From the NCBI GenBank assembly GCA_008360975.2, contig CM039193.1:5880501-5944500 (forward strand): 64,000 nucleotides of DNA, given 5' to 3'. Below the pieces are notes generated by a model, which saw only the letters and a program-made list of their open reading frames with translations, was not told the DNA's origin and did no database searches. Source of the DNA: Lichenostomus cassidix (Eukaryota; Chordata; Aves; Passeriformes; Meliphagidae). The position numbers were made by a program, and so were the translations under genes. Numbering within the stretch: the stretch's first letter is position 1; every line of letters starts with the position of its first letter. Positions 24,553 to 36,720 of this stretch are shown in pieces.

Positions 24553-27055
24553 CAATTTGTGGTGAATCCAGGGAGAATCTTGGTGTCTATTCTTGAAGTC
24601 TTGTATCAACAAAGACTTTGAACCCCCCAACCTAATGTTTGCAGGTTTTATCAGCTGTCTTACAAGGACAAATTCATCTTGTCCTTTCCCATGATTAATT
24701 CAACATATCTGCTTTGTTTTATAAAGTAGCCACTCACCGGTGTTGATGTACCAGCAAGATATGGCAGCATAAATTCAGAAAGAAACAGAGCACCACTATT
24801 CTCTTCTTGCTTCTCCCCCAGAAAACTCAAGACACCTACAGGCATTTCTTACTTCCAAACCAAGACAGTGCCTCAGAGCCAGGAATTAAAAATACACAGA
24901 TTTTGTCATCTTATCATCTTTTTTTAGCAACATTTGTAAATAAAGACACCAGTATGACAACCAGTGACTAAGTGCAGCTTCACTGTAACACCAAGTGGCT
25001 GTGACCCAGCTTTGCCTTGGCAGGTCCTTCTGAAATGCCCCCAATGAAGGATGTAAAAACCAGAAAAATTGTCATTGTTACATGGTTGATATCCCAGGGC
25101 AGAGCAGCAACCTCACCTTCAGTGCAAGGGAGCAAGAGTAGTGACTGACTTTGTAAGACAGGCAGGGATTTGAGAGCATCTTTCAGTACCCCAAAGTTGC
25201 AGGTGTTTTGCCAGGTATATGGATAGGGGTTTTCTCCCCCAATTTTTTTGTTTGTTTGTTTTGTTTAAGGTGGTGCTTCTGTGTCTGGAACTGTTGCTAA
25301 ACATGAGCTGACATGACAAAGAAATTGCCATTCATGTAATATAAAATATAAGTGAATCTTTTATATTGAGGGTTTTTTTCCCATGTTATTCTTTGAGGGC
25401 TTTCACCTGAGACAGATTTTTCTCTGCATCACATATGTGATACTTATGCTATATTACTTAAGTATTTTTTGGAAATTGATGGAGTGTTGGCATTGACTAA
25501 CAGCTCTCAAAAATCCCAGGACCATCAGCTGCCAGTTCCATCCTGGAGTTGTGTTCTTCCATCAGTACTTTGCTTTCTATTTTTCTTTCTTTTTCTTTTT
25601 TAATGTTGCCTCTCTGAAGTGATAGTTGCTGTCAGAAATTTAGTCCTGCATCAGTCCTGGCTGAGTCTATGCGTATAAATATAATGTATATATTTATCTT
25701 TCCATTATTTTGAAATATTCTTGAAAATGTTCCTAGAAAATGTGTTGCTCTCTGCTTCCCTTTCTCTGGGTGAAATATTCCCTTTTATTACCATAAGAAA
25801 ACCTTTACCTCTTCTCCATTACTGTGTCATTTAGTCATCGTAGGCAGATGAGTTTATCTTCTAAAAAGTGCCTTTAAGATGTTAAAGTGATAGCATTACA
25901 ATTTAAAACTCTTCTGACACTGCCTGTTCCACTGGAGTACTAAATCTTGTCTTCAGTGTGAATGGAAATCAAATAAAGCTTTCACTTGCTTGACAATTGT
26001 TGCAAAATAGAAGAAAATGTTCATGCTTTCATAGAGTAATGACTGTGTCATCTCAGTGAAGTTCAAAGAGCAAACCCTTTTATGCACATAGACAACGTTT
26101 ACTTTGGAGATCCATTGCTATTTTGTAGACTTTTGTGGCAAAAAAAATTAACAAGGGATTTTGTAGTTACCACAGTGTCACTTAAATGATCTTGCTCATC
26201 CACGTTCTGAAAAAGAAAAGAAAACTACATTGTCAAAAAACTCTAAAACATTGGGAACTGATGGACCAGAAACAAACTGAGAAGCGTGGAAGGGTTTTTT
26301 CTTGTCTTCTGTGCATAATGGTATAGCTGACATCTGCCTAGTGCCATGTAGGAGGGAAGAAAGAAATGGTTTATCTGTAGCTTCATCTCCAAAGTACCAA
26401 AGAATGTTAAAAAAGCAAAATGAAAGCTGTGCAGCCGATGAAGCAAGAGCTTCACAAAAGCAAGATCTCTCTTCCAGAGCATCACAGACTTGAAAACAGA
26501 GCAAAATTTCATGGTTGAAATGCCACCATCAGGGTTGAAAGTGTCGTGTGTGTTCTTGTTCTCCAGGTAGACAAAGAGCTAATAACACTGCATGCTAGTT
26601 ATTTCTGTAGTATGCACTGATGGAGAGGGGATAATAATAGTTCTTTGCTTTTTTTTCCTCCTGTAGTTTCTGAAATCTGAGTTTCCATAGGGTGCTGTGC
26701 ATGAGCACAGGTAATCAATGCTGCAGACAGCCCAGGCCAGGCTCTGTGCTAACAGAGGAACAAGTGCCCTGTGTGATTTGATTTGCCTCTTTAATTATCA
26801 CTTCAGTCGTGGGTGCTCAGCATTTGTAATGGCAATTGATACAGTCATCAAGGCATAACGAGGGATCATTGAGTAGAGCGAAATTCATCACGTTTATTTA
26901 GCCTTTGTGACCCTTGGAGAAAAAAAATCTGGTTTTTAATGAATTGTAGTATCGATGATATTAAGGTAAAGCTGGATAAGAGAATGTGACTTCTGACATG
27001 AGATACAGTGTTGTCTCACTCACCCTGTCTGCCAGGGCAGCAAGCCTGGTCAGCA
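24553..27055. other. Unique non-coding sequence, no gene seen
   Basis: AT-rich with no supported exon. A weak L3-like 3' fragment (CACTTCAGTCGTGGGTGCTCAGCA, at about 26800-26823) is listed separately. Confidence 0.55.
26800..26835 (+). mobile_element. Very weak L3-type LINE 3' fragment
   Basis: CTTCAGTCGTGGGTGCTCAG followed by CATTTG resembles the phrase GTGGGTGCTCAGCACTTCTG of old CR1/L3 3' ends. The match is only about 25 bases long and could be chance. Confidence 0.25.
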
Positions 27056-27098
27056 GGGTAATTAATGGGGTAATTAATGGGTATTTTATGGGGTACAT
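27056..27098 (+). repeat. Short tandem repeat, unit GGGTAATTAATG
   Basis: Two perfect 12-base units (27056-27067, 27068-27079) are followed by two degenerate units (GGTATTTTATG and GGGTACATG). The units carry the homeodomain-like core TAATTA. Confidence 0.85.
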
Positions 27099-30000
27099 GT
27101 AAACTGAAGGGACTTGGTAAGAGTTTCCACCCTCCATGTGCCATGGGAATGAATAGGGGCTGCTGAGTCTGCTCACATTTGGGGGCAAGCCCAAAAGAAA
27201 TTCTCTTGCCTTCTTGCTTATCATCCCTGCAAAGCTGGGCTTCTACTCTCGCTTTATCTGCACATGTATTAATCATCTACATCCCACTCCCACCGACTCC
27301 AGGACCTGCCTGTGCCTCTGAGCAGGACTTGTGGAAGCTGTCTTGTGGCTGTCTTCTCTCCATGGAGTTTGCTGAAGCTGCAGCTCAGTCCTGCAGGTTG
27401 GTTCCTCTGTTTCTCCCACCCCACATGTGTAAAATCCAGACCAGACTTGTAGTGTACAATGTAGTGTATAGACCACTGACCTCTCAGGCACTTGTGTTAG
27501 CAGATTCTGAGCTACAGCTTTCAGAAAATGAAAATATCCCTTTGAGAATTAATACAAGCATCCTAATGACTCCATATCTGTGTGTCCTTTCCTGTTTTTC
27601 CATTGCCTGGGTCAATTAGCCATATGGTAGCATTGTGTGTTTGTTGCTACTCATGTGGGGCAACCCTCAATGATTTGTTTGTCAGACTTCAGCAGGGATA
27701 TTGTTTTCCTTCAAAGCCACTTCAGGATCTCTCCACTGAGACAAAAATAAAACGAAGGGGTCAACTCCAGCAGGAGTTATTTTGTGGTAGCTCTGCTGGA
27801 TAAAACAGATTACTTACATGGCCAGTGAACTTGCACTGCTTGTTTGATTTGGGTTGCATTGTATGAACTGAAACAAAAACCACATCCAGACTGCTTTGGA
27901 GTGGAAGAATTCTGCTATCAGTTCAATCTGTTTTCCTTGTTGTTGTTTCCATGTAATGAAAAGATAAATATGCAAACATATTTACTTCATTAATTTTAAA
28001 CAGTGCCAGGAAAAAGGCTCTGTCTAGGGATTGTGGAAAAAATATTGTGAAAATTAGCTCTACATATTTTGCTTTCAGTCAACTCTGTTAATTAGGATCA
28101 AAGTACTGCAATTTTTAAAAGTTCTCACTGTTCCTTCCCACACATTTTCATATTTCAAGAAGATGCAGTTAACTAAGTCTGAGACTGTCAGTAAAGCCCA
28201 TGGGAATGAGGGTTCATGTACTAATAGCTGGGTACCAGCATCCCCCAGGCCTTTGAAAATGCCAGGATTGGCTGTGCAGGGAGGTCAGGTTGGGTTGCCT
28301 GTCCCCTGGGTGGCTGCTGGGATGGAAATGGGGCAACTGTTTTCCCACCCATCCTCACTGCAGGGGGTTTGTGAGTGGTTTCTTCTTCACTCTGATGAGT
28401 GCTGGGAGGTAGCTGCTGTTACAGGTGTGAAGCATCTCTTTTTGCCTTGAAATGAGCAGTTGGTTACTGGCAGGAGGAAGGAAATAATGTGTAATAAACT
28501 GGGTTGGTACAAGGTGCTGGTAGATTGTGGTTTTCCAGATGAGCTCAATAACAAGTGAAGGAAACTGGGACACAGAAAGGTCATGTGCAGTCCCAAATCC
28601 TCTGCAGGCTAGGGACAGAGCTGCCACACCACAGCCATCCTACACAGGAGGTGCTCATGCTGTGCACAGTGCATGTGCCTTTCCTCTCAAGCATGAAGAC
28701 ATTTCAATTTTAAGCAGGCACATAGTTAGAGAAGGATGTTGAGTCAGCTGAAAAATCGTGCTGAGATAAATAATTTACCTTTATTGGCACTGATAACACT
28801 TCAAATTCTAAATACTATTTTCCCTGTGTTTCGAGGGGGATTTATGACTGTAATTTATGTTGCTGTGTTGCTTTTTCTCAGTTCAGATGCAAGGCTCCCT
28901 AGTTCTGTGCTTTGATATATATTTTACTTCCCAGTTATTGTGCATTGAAAGATCACAGCATTTGCCTTTAAAACATTGTGTGAACTTCTCTGGGTTCACT
29001 GCTGGATCTCCAGCATTGGCCTGCTAAGAGGTTGTTGTTTTTTTTTAAATGCAAATGGTATGTAACTGTTTATAAATCTGACAAACTTCCGTACAATGAG
29101 CATAGATCTGCCCGAATTTAATCACACTAGAGAAGTGTCAGGAGGTTTATTTTGCCCCCTCTGCAGAAGTGTCAGCTCTCTTCCCCCTGCTGAGAAGCCC
29201 TTGGCACTTTGCTGGTCCATTCTCAGTGAGACCAACCTTGCCTTGTAATTCCCAGGGCTGGGGTGAGTAATGGCACACATCAAACACGATTTCCCACCTC
29301 GAGTGACTGACAGCAGCGCATCAGAATGGGTCATGGGTGAAGAATTGCTGCTACTCAGCTCCAGGTGCCTTGGAGCAGGAATCAGTCTCATTATTCTTTG
29401 TCGCTACAGCATCTTCCTGAAAGTGCTTCTGGTTTGCAGCTTGGCTGTAAAACAAATCCTGCTGGAGGCTCTCACTGCTCCTGACTGAGAATGCAAGGGC
29501 TGCATGGCTGCAGCTGCACCAGAGCAGGGACAGAGCCAGCCTGGCCTTCTGCAATCGAGATGATGCAAAGGGTTTGGTGCCAGAAATTGTCCTCTTTTGC
29601 ATCTCTTGAAGCTTCAGATCTGTTTGAACTGACCATGTGTCCCACCTCACCAATGGGTGACAGTGCTGTCCCCTGCCTTTCTTGGGACACTTGCTGGTGA
29701 TCTAGTCTGGCTGGACATGCATGGCAGCTACCAGCCTTCCCTTGTTCTCTCTCCTAACAACCCTCCTGGCTGTAGCTGCTGATACAAAGCACTGCTGTTT
29801 CTTGGGTTTTTTTGCAGAGTGGGGTGTGGAGTGTTTACTGGCTTGACAGGGAGATGATTTTCTTGAAAAGTGCATAGCTATTTGGTTAACTTTTAAGTAA
29901 AATCCAAAATCAATTTCTGTCATTGGGTGCAGTCTAATGGGAGGCTGTAATGGGCTGGTGTGTGGCAATAATGGTTGCAGATTTCTGCAGCAAGGCTGGC

Positions 30001-33000
30001 ATGCATTTGTATTCAGGCAGAGGATTTCTAGGAGGAGATTTGAGGCTGATTCCAGACGCATTATGAGCAGCAGGCCATGCATGCATGGCTCCATCCACAT
30101 CCCACCCTGCATCCTCCTGGGCTGGAGAGCATGGCCAGGGTTCCCCAGCAGAGACACAGTCCCAGCTGACAGTGTTTGGGAGCCACAGGCCCAGATCCCA
30201 GCCTTGCTTGGGCTGCTTGATTTTCAGAAAATAACCTCCTTTCCTCTGTGCCCCTTTGTGCTTGTCTTTTTTAAACAAGTAGGAATGCTGTTGTTTGGTT
30301 CTTGTAGATTGAATTCCAGACCCTGTGCTCTATTTAAGGGCTGGCTATTACTTGTTATTTCACCAAAGTGCAAACAAAAAGAATGAGCTCTATTTAGTCC
30401 TTGGTGTTTGGTGGGAGAACTGGGGAAAATTACCTTTAGGTTGAAACAATAAAAGAAAGAATAAACGTGTATTGCATTTTCCTAACTAATAAAAATTAGA
30501 CATGTGGTTTCTAATCCTCAGCCTGATCTCTCTTGCATTCCAGTTAATAAGAATAGTTTCTATCACAGGTGTCTTTTATTTACAAAAAGCATTATGTCAG
30601 TCTGAAATGAATGGGATTGTGGAGCTGGTCTGACTGGACAGCTCATCCTGGCAAACAAAGCCATGATCTGAATTGTGCTGCTTTAGGTTTAAGTCAAGTC
30701 TCGTCCAGCGAAGCTTTGCGGTTAAAATGAAATAGTTGAAAATGGAATAAATTGCATACGAGTCCTTTGGTATCAATCAGCTGTGTGTCTGAGTCTAGCT
30801 CACATTAGCAGTGTATCAGGAGGAGGAGATGAGGAAGGTGGCATTACCATGGGTCTGTGGATGGAGCAGCTTCTAGTGTGTGGCAAAGTGAGTTGTGGCT
30901 GTGGCTGTCACTTTCTAAATGCTTGTTTTATTCTTCTGTTTGTTTATTTTTGAAGAAGACATGACAATGGGGGAGGAATGAGGACAGCTTTGTATTCCTC
31001 CTGTATTTGTCAGCTTCTGTCTTTCTAAAAATGTCAGGCTTGAATTTTACTGTTTTGGTGTTACAGAAAAATATTTTATCCTGATTGTTTTGTCTGCTTG
31101 GCTTCCCCTAGAGTTTGCATCACCTAACTTTGGTTTCAAACTATCCTTTTCTCAGACCAGTAAAGAAATCTCAAGGACCACTATTACAGCTGTGGTAAAT
31201 CTGTACAGCTCCCTCAGTGGGGAGCAGCCAAGCACTGGGCTGTTGCTGTGGAAGGTGCACATGCATCCATATCCTGCCAGCCATCATTTTCCAGCCCTAG
31301 AACACTGAATCAATGCTAGCAAGTGACGTGAGGCACAGGAAAGTACAAACCTCCCTCGCACTGCAGACATTTGTAGAAGTTCCCCTGGGGTCTCAAGGGC
31401 TCCAGGGAATGGTCTCTTGGCTCAGTGCTTCTTTGCTCTCATGCTCTCCTGAACATTTCCAGTGTTTCTATCTTCTTCTGGCCGAAACCAGCATTGCTGT
31501 GCTTAGCACTGAGGTTTTTCAGAGGGAAACCCAGCTGCTCCTGGCCCATCACCTGTGGCCATGTCAGCCCAGATGCCTTTTTCCCTCTCACACAAATCCA
31601 CGTGGCTGCACTGGCAGCAAGACCTCCTCCCTCCCTGAACCTTAATGGCATCACTTTACACACGAGTATCAATTTCTATATTACTGGTGTCAGTTTTCCT
31701 CATGTTAAAGAAATGTTAAGCACCATTAACATAATCATACATGTCACTGGCAGTGAACATACCTTCAGAGGTGCCTCAGTGAGTGCAATGTGAGCTGCCC
31801 TCCAGCTAGGCAGAACAAAAGGTTGTGTGTTAACAATATTAATGGCTGCACGAAACCAGTGCAGATGAAATCAGGCTTGCTTTTAATCAGTCTTCAGGGG
31901 TTTCATGTGCTGAGGCTATTTGTTTATAGTGGAGGCCAGGTTGTGCCAGAATCTATTAAGCACGGGGAAAATGATCAGTGCAATTTTTTTGCTCGCTGCT
32001 AATGTGAGAAGAGGAGACACTCCATGGCAGGCAAACAACCTGAAATGATACTTTGTGGAGCATCTCTTAGTCTGAGTGAGGCTGGCATACAGCGATAAAC
32101 ACCGTGATGAATCTGTAAAAGATCCTTTTAACATCATTGATTCTACTCACATCTATAAACATCAAAGCTAAATGTGTCTGTGGGTTCTCTGGGGGAGTCC
32201 TCAACCTCTTCAGGGGGCTCTGGCTCATAAGGGCAAGCAAGGAATTGCCAGATATAGATAAATACAGCATCTCATCATTTACTTGTGGGATGTACATTGG
32301 TGAAATATTAGTCATTGGCCACTTACTTGGGTGAAACACTTCTGTGATTCAATACTAAAAGCACCGTTTCCTTTAATAGAAAGTTTAATTCATTAGGAGG
32401 GTTTGTCTTCTTGCTGTTCTGTGAATATTAAAAGTGTCATTTACTGTGTCTCAACTAAATCTGCTTAAGTGTGATACTTTAAGGGTATGGGCAATTCCTT
32501 TTAAACAATTATTATACAAATCCAATGAGAAATTTAGAAATGAGAAGTTTGTTATTGTAACACTGTAAGAATTTTCATGCTTGTGCTCTTGCAAAACAAA
32601 CAAAAATTCACATTGAAATGTACAAGTGTACCAGAGTCCAAGTCAAAGTTTCAAACTGGTACATTTCAAAACCAGACATTTTCAATATCTATATTCAGTA
32701 TACTTCCATTTATCTGTAAAAAAATGCTGTTCATAGAAACTAGAATGCATGATTGCAGACATTCTATGTAAAAGCAAGAAGGAATATCAGAACAGTGTGG
32801 GCTGGATTTTATTTTGTTTGTTGTTTGTTTGGTTGGGGTTTTTTTAAGCTATTAATAGCTCTGCAATTTTATCTGCCTGCGCTCAGCACCAGAGGAACTA
32901 ATTGAAATTTTAGGCCTGGTTTTATACAGTGCAGATTAAATATCTGTTCCTAAAATCAATGAACGTTAAGAAAAACCAGTGCTTAACAATGCACAGTTGA

Positions 33001-33249
33001 TTACAGTTTCCAGATGACAGTGAATATTGCTGTTCAGAATTGTGCCTTCCTCATGTACCTTTGTGTAGTATTCTGAAAAAAGCTAGATTTGCTCTCCAAG
33101 GACACACACACACATGTATTCCTTGCTTGGCTGGAGTATGGATGTGAAGGATCAGCTTACAGATGAAGCAATGACCTGAGATCTCATGACCTTTGTCTGC
33201 ACCACATTGATCAGGCTTTCACATTCTTCCTTCCTCTCCTGTCTGCCTG
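27099..33249. other. Unique non-coding sequence, no gene seen
   Basis: Alternating AT-rich and moderately GC-rich DNA. Frames of up to 151 codons (29702-30157 -, 29937-30386 +, 27179-27619 +) overlap on both strands and match nothing recognisable. No repeat family identified. Confidence 0.5.
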
Positions 33250-33275
33250 AAATAAATAAATAAATAAATAAATAT
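33250..33275. repeat. (AAAT)n microsatellite
   Basis: Six near-perfect AAAT/ATAA units beginning after GTCTGCCTG and ending at ATATAG. Confidence 0.95.
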
Positions 33276-35972
33276 AGTGAAGTAAGTGTCAAATTAAAGT
33301 CTGAGAGAAGCTGGAAACCAACCAGTTGTGCTTCCAGCCAACTTCAAAGAGTGAGGTTGTTTTTTTTCTTCCCTCTGCAACACAGAATCTTGTGGATATG
33401 GGCTCCAACTGTTTCTCTGAAGTCAAGTTTTTAGGCTGCTTTAAGATTGCCTCTATGTTTTTCTCCTCCCTTTGTCTCTTTCTACAGAGTCTTGGCCAAC
33501 TCCAGGACTAGCTGGTGATCATTAGCATTTCAGCAGGAGACAGGGAATGGAGAGGCACAAGTGTCACCTGTTCCACGGTGACACTGCAGCCATCGCTGCT
33601 CTGCGGGGTGCTTCAGGGATGCTGAGCATCAGGGGGCTGAGATCCCTGGAGAGAAAGATCTGGGGATTTTTTTGAGAGCTAAATTGCATTGCCTTAACAA
33701 GTGATCAAGTAGTATGCAGGAAGAAAAATGTTTTATAACTCACTTTATCCTGCTTCGAATTCTTTTTTAAGAAATACTAAGTTAAATCCTTGTAATACAC
33801 TAAGATGTCTTTCAAGAATCAAATGTGACAGCAAAGAATGGACTTTCATTTTCACCTATTCCAGGTGATGAATTGGACCTTTTTTCCCCTAATGTTCCAC
33901 ATCCTGCTGCCATCAAGGACAATGACAAACCCCTATTGACTGTCATGGGGAACGGTTTGGCTTTTTATCAGGGCTAAATTCTAATTAAGCCTGAAAAAGT
34001 AGGTCTTCAGCCAACTGTACTTTGCCATGCCAGTATCACATCTGGCCCGCATATCTTTACATTGTGCATATTCCATCTCCTGTTGCTACTGGAATTTTCA
34101 CCAGATTTTCCCCATGCTATGGGCACCTGGAGTTGCTCTGAGATGCTGAGCAGTGGATCTTGCTGAAAAGGTGTGGAAAGGGGAGGATGTTGCCACTCTG
34201 GAGAGGTGCCAGCCGATCACCAGGGGGGTGCAGCATCCTTCAGCTCTCTCACACATTGATTCTGCTCATGTGGGAATATGTGGGAAGTGTTTCCTGTCCA
34301 CTCCTTGGGACCAAAGCTGTCCCCCACCACCCTTGGGTGGATGTTCCTCACCCTTCCCAGGCCATGCACTGCCCTCAGTGTGCTGCCCTGGCTGCCTGCA
34401 GATGCGTGAGCAGCAGCTGTAGCTCTGATAGCAGTACCGACTGCCCTTCCCTGGCTCGTGGATCATACTTCCATATGGGATAAGGGACAGTGATGTGCCG
34501 AGCTTATTAAATACTCTGTAATGCAATCCTGAAGTGACCTCAATCCCGCCTCCTGCTTCCTCTCACCTTGCAGGCAGGAGAGGTAATGAGTGAGCAGAGA
34601 TGAGCGGAGGGGCAGTGCCAAACCTCCCCATTCAGACAGGAGCAAATTAAAGATAACAATGCGTTGCTGAGGCTGGAAATTGCCGGCGGGCAAAGAAGAA
34701 TAGTGTTACCTTTCCGGATTTGCTGAAGGCACTGCTCACTCCCTGCTCATCCAGTTCATGGATTTTGTGTTTCATTTCTTCCCCCTGAGTTTGAAATGAA
34801 TTTAAAACCCATTCCAAGAGCTTTCCACACGTCAGTCATACCTCTGTTGAGATGTTTCTTACTTCCTGCAGTCAATTTTGAATGGTGGTCCTGATTAGAA
34901 CTTCATTTGCTTTTGGGTATTGCCAGCCTTACAACATTAGGAAGGTGGGAATGGCATAGGAAGCGTGAAGTTTGTTTCTTTATGATTCTTTTCCCTTCCT
35001 CTGCCTTTTATTATCTTTTTTCTTAAGCCTCTGAGGAATTTCAGGAGTAAGTTCAAACTTCTCATTCAGAGCCATAAAGTTCTTTCCCCGTTTCAGAAGA
35101 GGAAGAGGGTTTATGGAGTTTTGTGTTTGTGGTTTGTGTGTGGTGGCTCGAGGAGCCAGGATTTTAACCCAAATACACAGCTGGGTGGTGTGATGCCACA
35201 GTGTGTTTCTACTAACCCATTCTGGGATAAACCTGCTTTTATTCAAGCATCAAATACCTTATCAGTGTTTACCTTTGGTTTATGTGGATGGCTTACACTA
35301 ACTTCTAGTTAAGTGCAAATGCTGACACCAAGTAGGCAGCCGTCAGGGATCAGCCAGATTGTTTGGAGAACTTTTCCAATTAACTGTGTTACTTTGTGAA
35401 GAGAGAGTTTATATAACCCAGAGAAGCTGCATTTTATTGGATATATATATCTATATGTGTGTTTATTTATAGCTCCATATACATATTGCTTCCTATGTTG
35501 GAGGGGACAAAGAAAGACACTGTTAGTCCTGAAGATACATTGGAGTGCAGGGGGAGAGAAAAGGGCTTAGCTCTCCTTTGTGCAATGACAGAAAAACTGA
35601 ATGGCTTTCATAAATGTTTCTTCTTCATGTTTGACCCTGTGGTCCCACTCATGAGTGCATTTAAGAGGAACATGCCTCCAGTGTGCTGTGTCTGCCAGCT
35701 TTGCTCCCCATTCCCAAGGATGGCACAGTGTGTGCTTTATTTCTGTGTGTGTGTGTGGTTATTCCTGTATGAATATTTTAAAATGGTTCACGGTGGGGAA
35801 AGGAGGAGAAACAAAGGGCTTATCACATTTTCTTCTTTAAAACAACAAAATGGAAATAGTGGCTTTGTACAGATCAAGGATGCACTAACTGTGGTCAGCC
35901 TCTCTCTCCAGGAATGTATCAGGCTTTATCCAGGATCTCTGCCTGATGCTTTGTGCCTATTAGAAGTCTGAA
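33276..35972. other. Unique non-coding sequence, no gene confirmed
   Basis: Contains the longest open frame in the window (170 codons, 35459-35971 +). Its product has no recognisable domain, and the DNA is ordinary AT-rich sequence, so I do not call a gene. A 9-base microexon-like motif at 34574-34582 is discussed among the findings. Confidence 0.5.
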
Positions 35973-36004
35973 TGACACTTCATTTCGGAGTGACACTTCA
36001 TTTC
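35973..36004 (+). repeat. Tandem duplication of TGACACTTCATTTC
   Basis: The 14-mer TGACACTTCATTTC occurs at 35973-35986 and again at 35991-36004, an 18-base period. It sits about 440 bases upstream of the TATA-like box at 36415. Confidence 0.9.
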
Positions 36005-36092
36005 CAGAACTGACTCGATTAGGAACATATTACCCATCCTCAGATCTTCGCACTCGGTTTATTTCTTCACCCTCCTTTGTTGGGAGTGGGAT

Positions 36093-36140
36093 AAAAAAAG
36101 GAAAGGGAGGGGGGGGGAGGAAGGAAGGGGGAAGAGGGAA
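36093..36140 (+). repeat. 48-nt pure purine (A/G) tract
   Basis: No C or T occurs for 48 bases, including nine consecutive G. Homopurine tracts can form triplex or quadruplex DNA and are common just upstream of vertebrate promoters. It lies at the upstream edge of the CpG-rich block. Confidence 0.9.
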
Positions 36141-36414
36141 TGAAAAAGCAAGCTTTTCCCTTTAAAGTAAAGCCATTCTTAGGCTTAGCGCTTTCCCCCA
36201 GATGCGGGCGGCCGGCTGGGAGGTGCGGGGCTGGCAGCAGGATGCGGTGGGCGCTGTGAGCGCCGTGTTTATCCAGGGCCATGTGGATGGAGGTGGGCGG
36301 GTGCCTACCGGGGACAGGGCACGGGAGCAGCCGGGCTCCTGCAGCAGCCACGCTGTGAATAGCCCACATTGACCCAACTGTCTAACCGGACTAATTTGCT
36401 GTGCCTGTGGGCTT

Positions 36415-36422
36415 GATAAAAG
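36415..36422 (+). promoter_or_regulatory. TATA-like box GATAAAAG
   Basis: ATAAAAG is an accepted TATA-box variant. An initiator-like CTCAGATG follows, placing a possible start site near 36449, about 33 bases downstream. The exact start is inferred. Confidence 0.4.
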
Positions 36423-36448
36423 AAGCAGCTGCTGGAAGGGGCTCGCTC

Positions 36449-36568
36449 AGATGCATGTAGATGAGGCTGTGGACTGCCAGAAGGATCCGAGCAGATTTTT
36501 TCTCCCCCTCCTCGCTGCATTTCTGCTAGGATCCCTACCTCCGGCTGCCGTGAAGTTGCGTTGATCAG
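36449..36568 (+). other. Candidate 5' (first) exon ending at a splice donor
   Basis: The proposed exon runs from the initiator-like site to GATCAG, followed by the intron start GTAAAG (36569-36574), a good CAG|GTRAAG donor. Exon length would be about 120 nt. It contains a 37-codon frame, ATG at 36451 and TGA at 36562-36564, which closes just before the junction. The exon therefore looks like 5' untranslated sequence, with any main coding start further downstream. I do not recognise the gene, and no following exon was found in the window. Confidence 0.4.
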
Positions 36569-36720
36569 GTAAAGTGTTTTAGTTGTTGGCTGTTGGGCGG
36601 GATGGAGAGCGGGATGGATGTGCTGCAGGGCTGGCGGAACAGCTCCCTTTGGAGCAGACACACATTTTCACTGCTCCCTGCGAGCTGGCAGTCGTGCGGC
36701 TCTGCAAATCGTGCAGCCAT

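Larger units (their letters stand above)
36185..36720 (+). promoter_or_regulatory. CpG-rich promoter region
   Basis: GC and CpG content jump from about 36185 (for example GATGCGGGCGGCCGGCTGGG) and fall off after about 36720. Inside are a TATA-like ATAAAAG (36416-36422), a CAACTG Myb-like site and a CAGCTG E-box. A candidate exon with a consensus splice donor follows, and an octamer ATTTGCAT lies downstream at 37102-37109. Strand is inferred from TATA and donor order. This is the best-supported promoter candidate on compositional grounds. Confidence 0.6.

Noticed and set aside
35459..35971. Longest open frame (170 codons, +)
   Set aside because: No domain or family resemblance, an Ile/Phe/Cys-rich product typical of random AT-rich sequence, and no supporting splice or promoter context.
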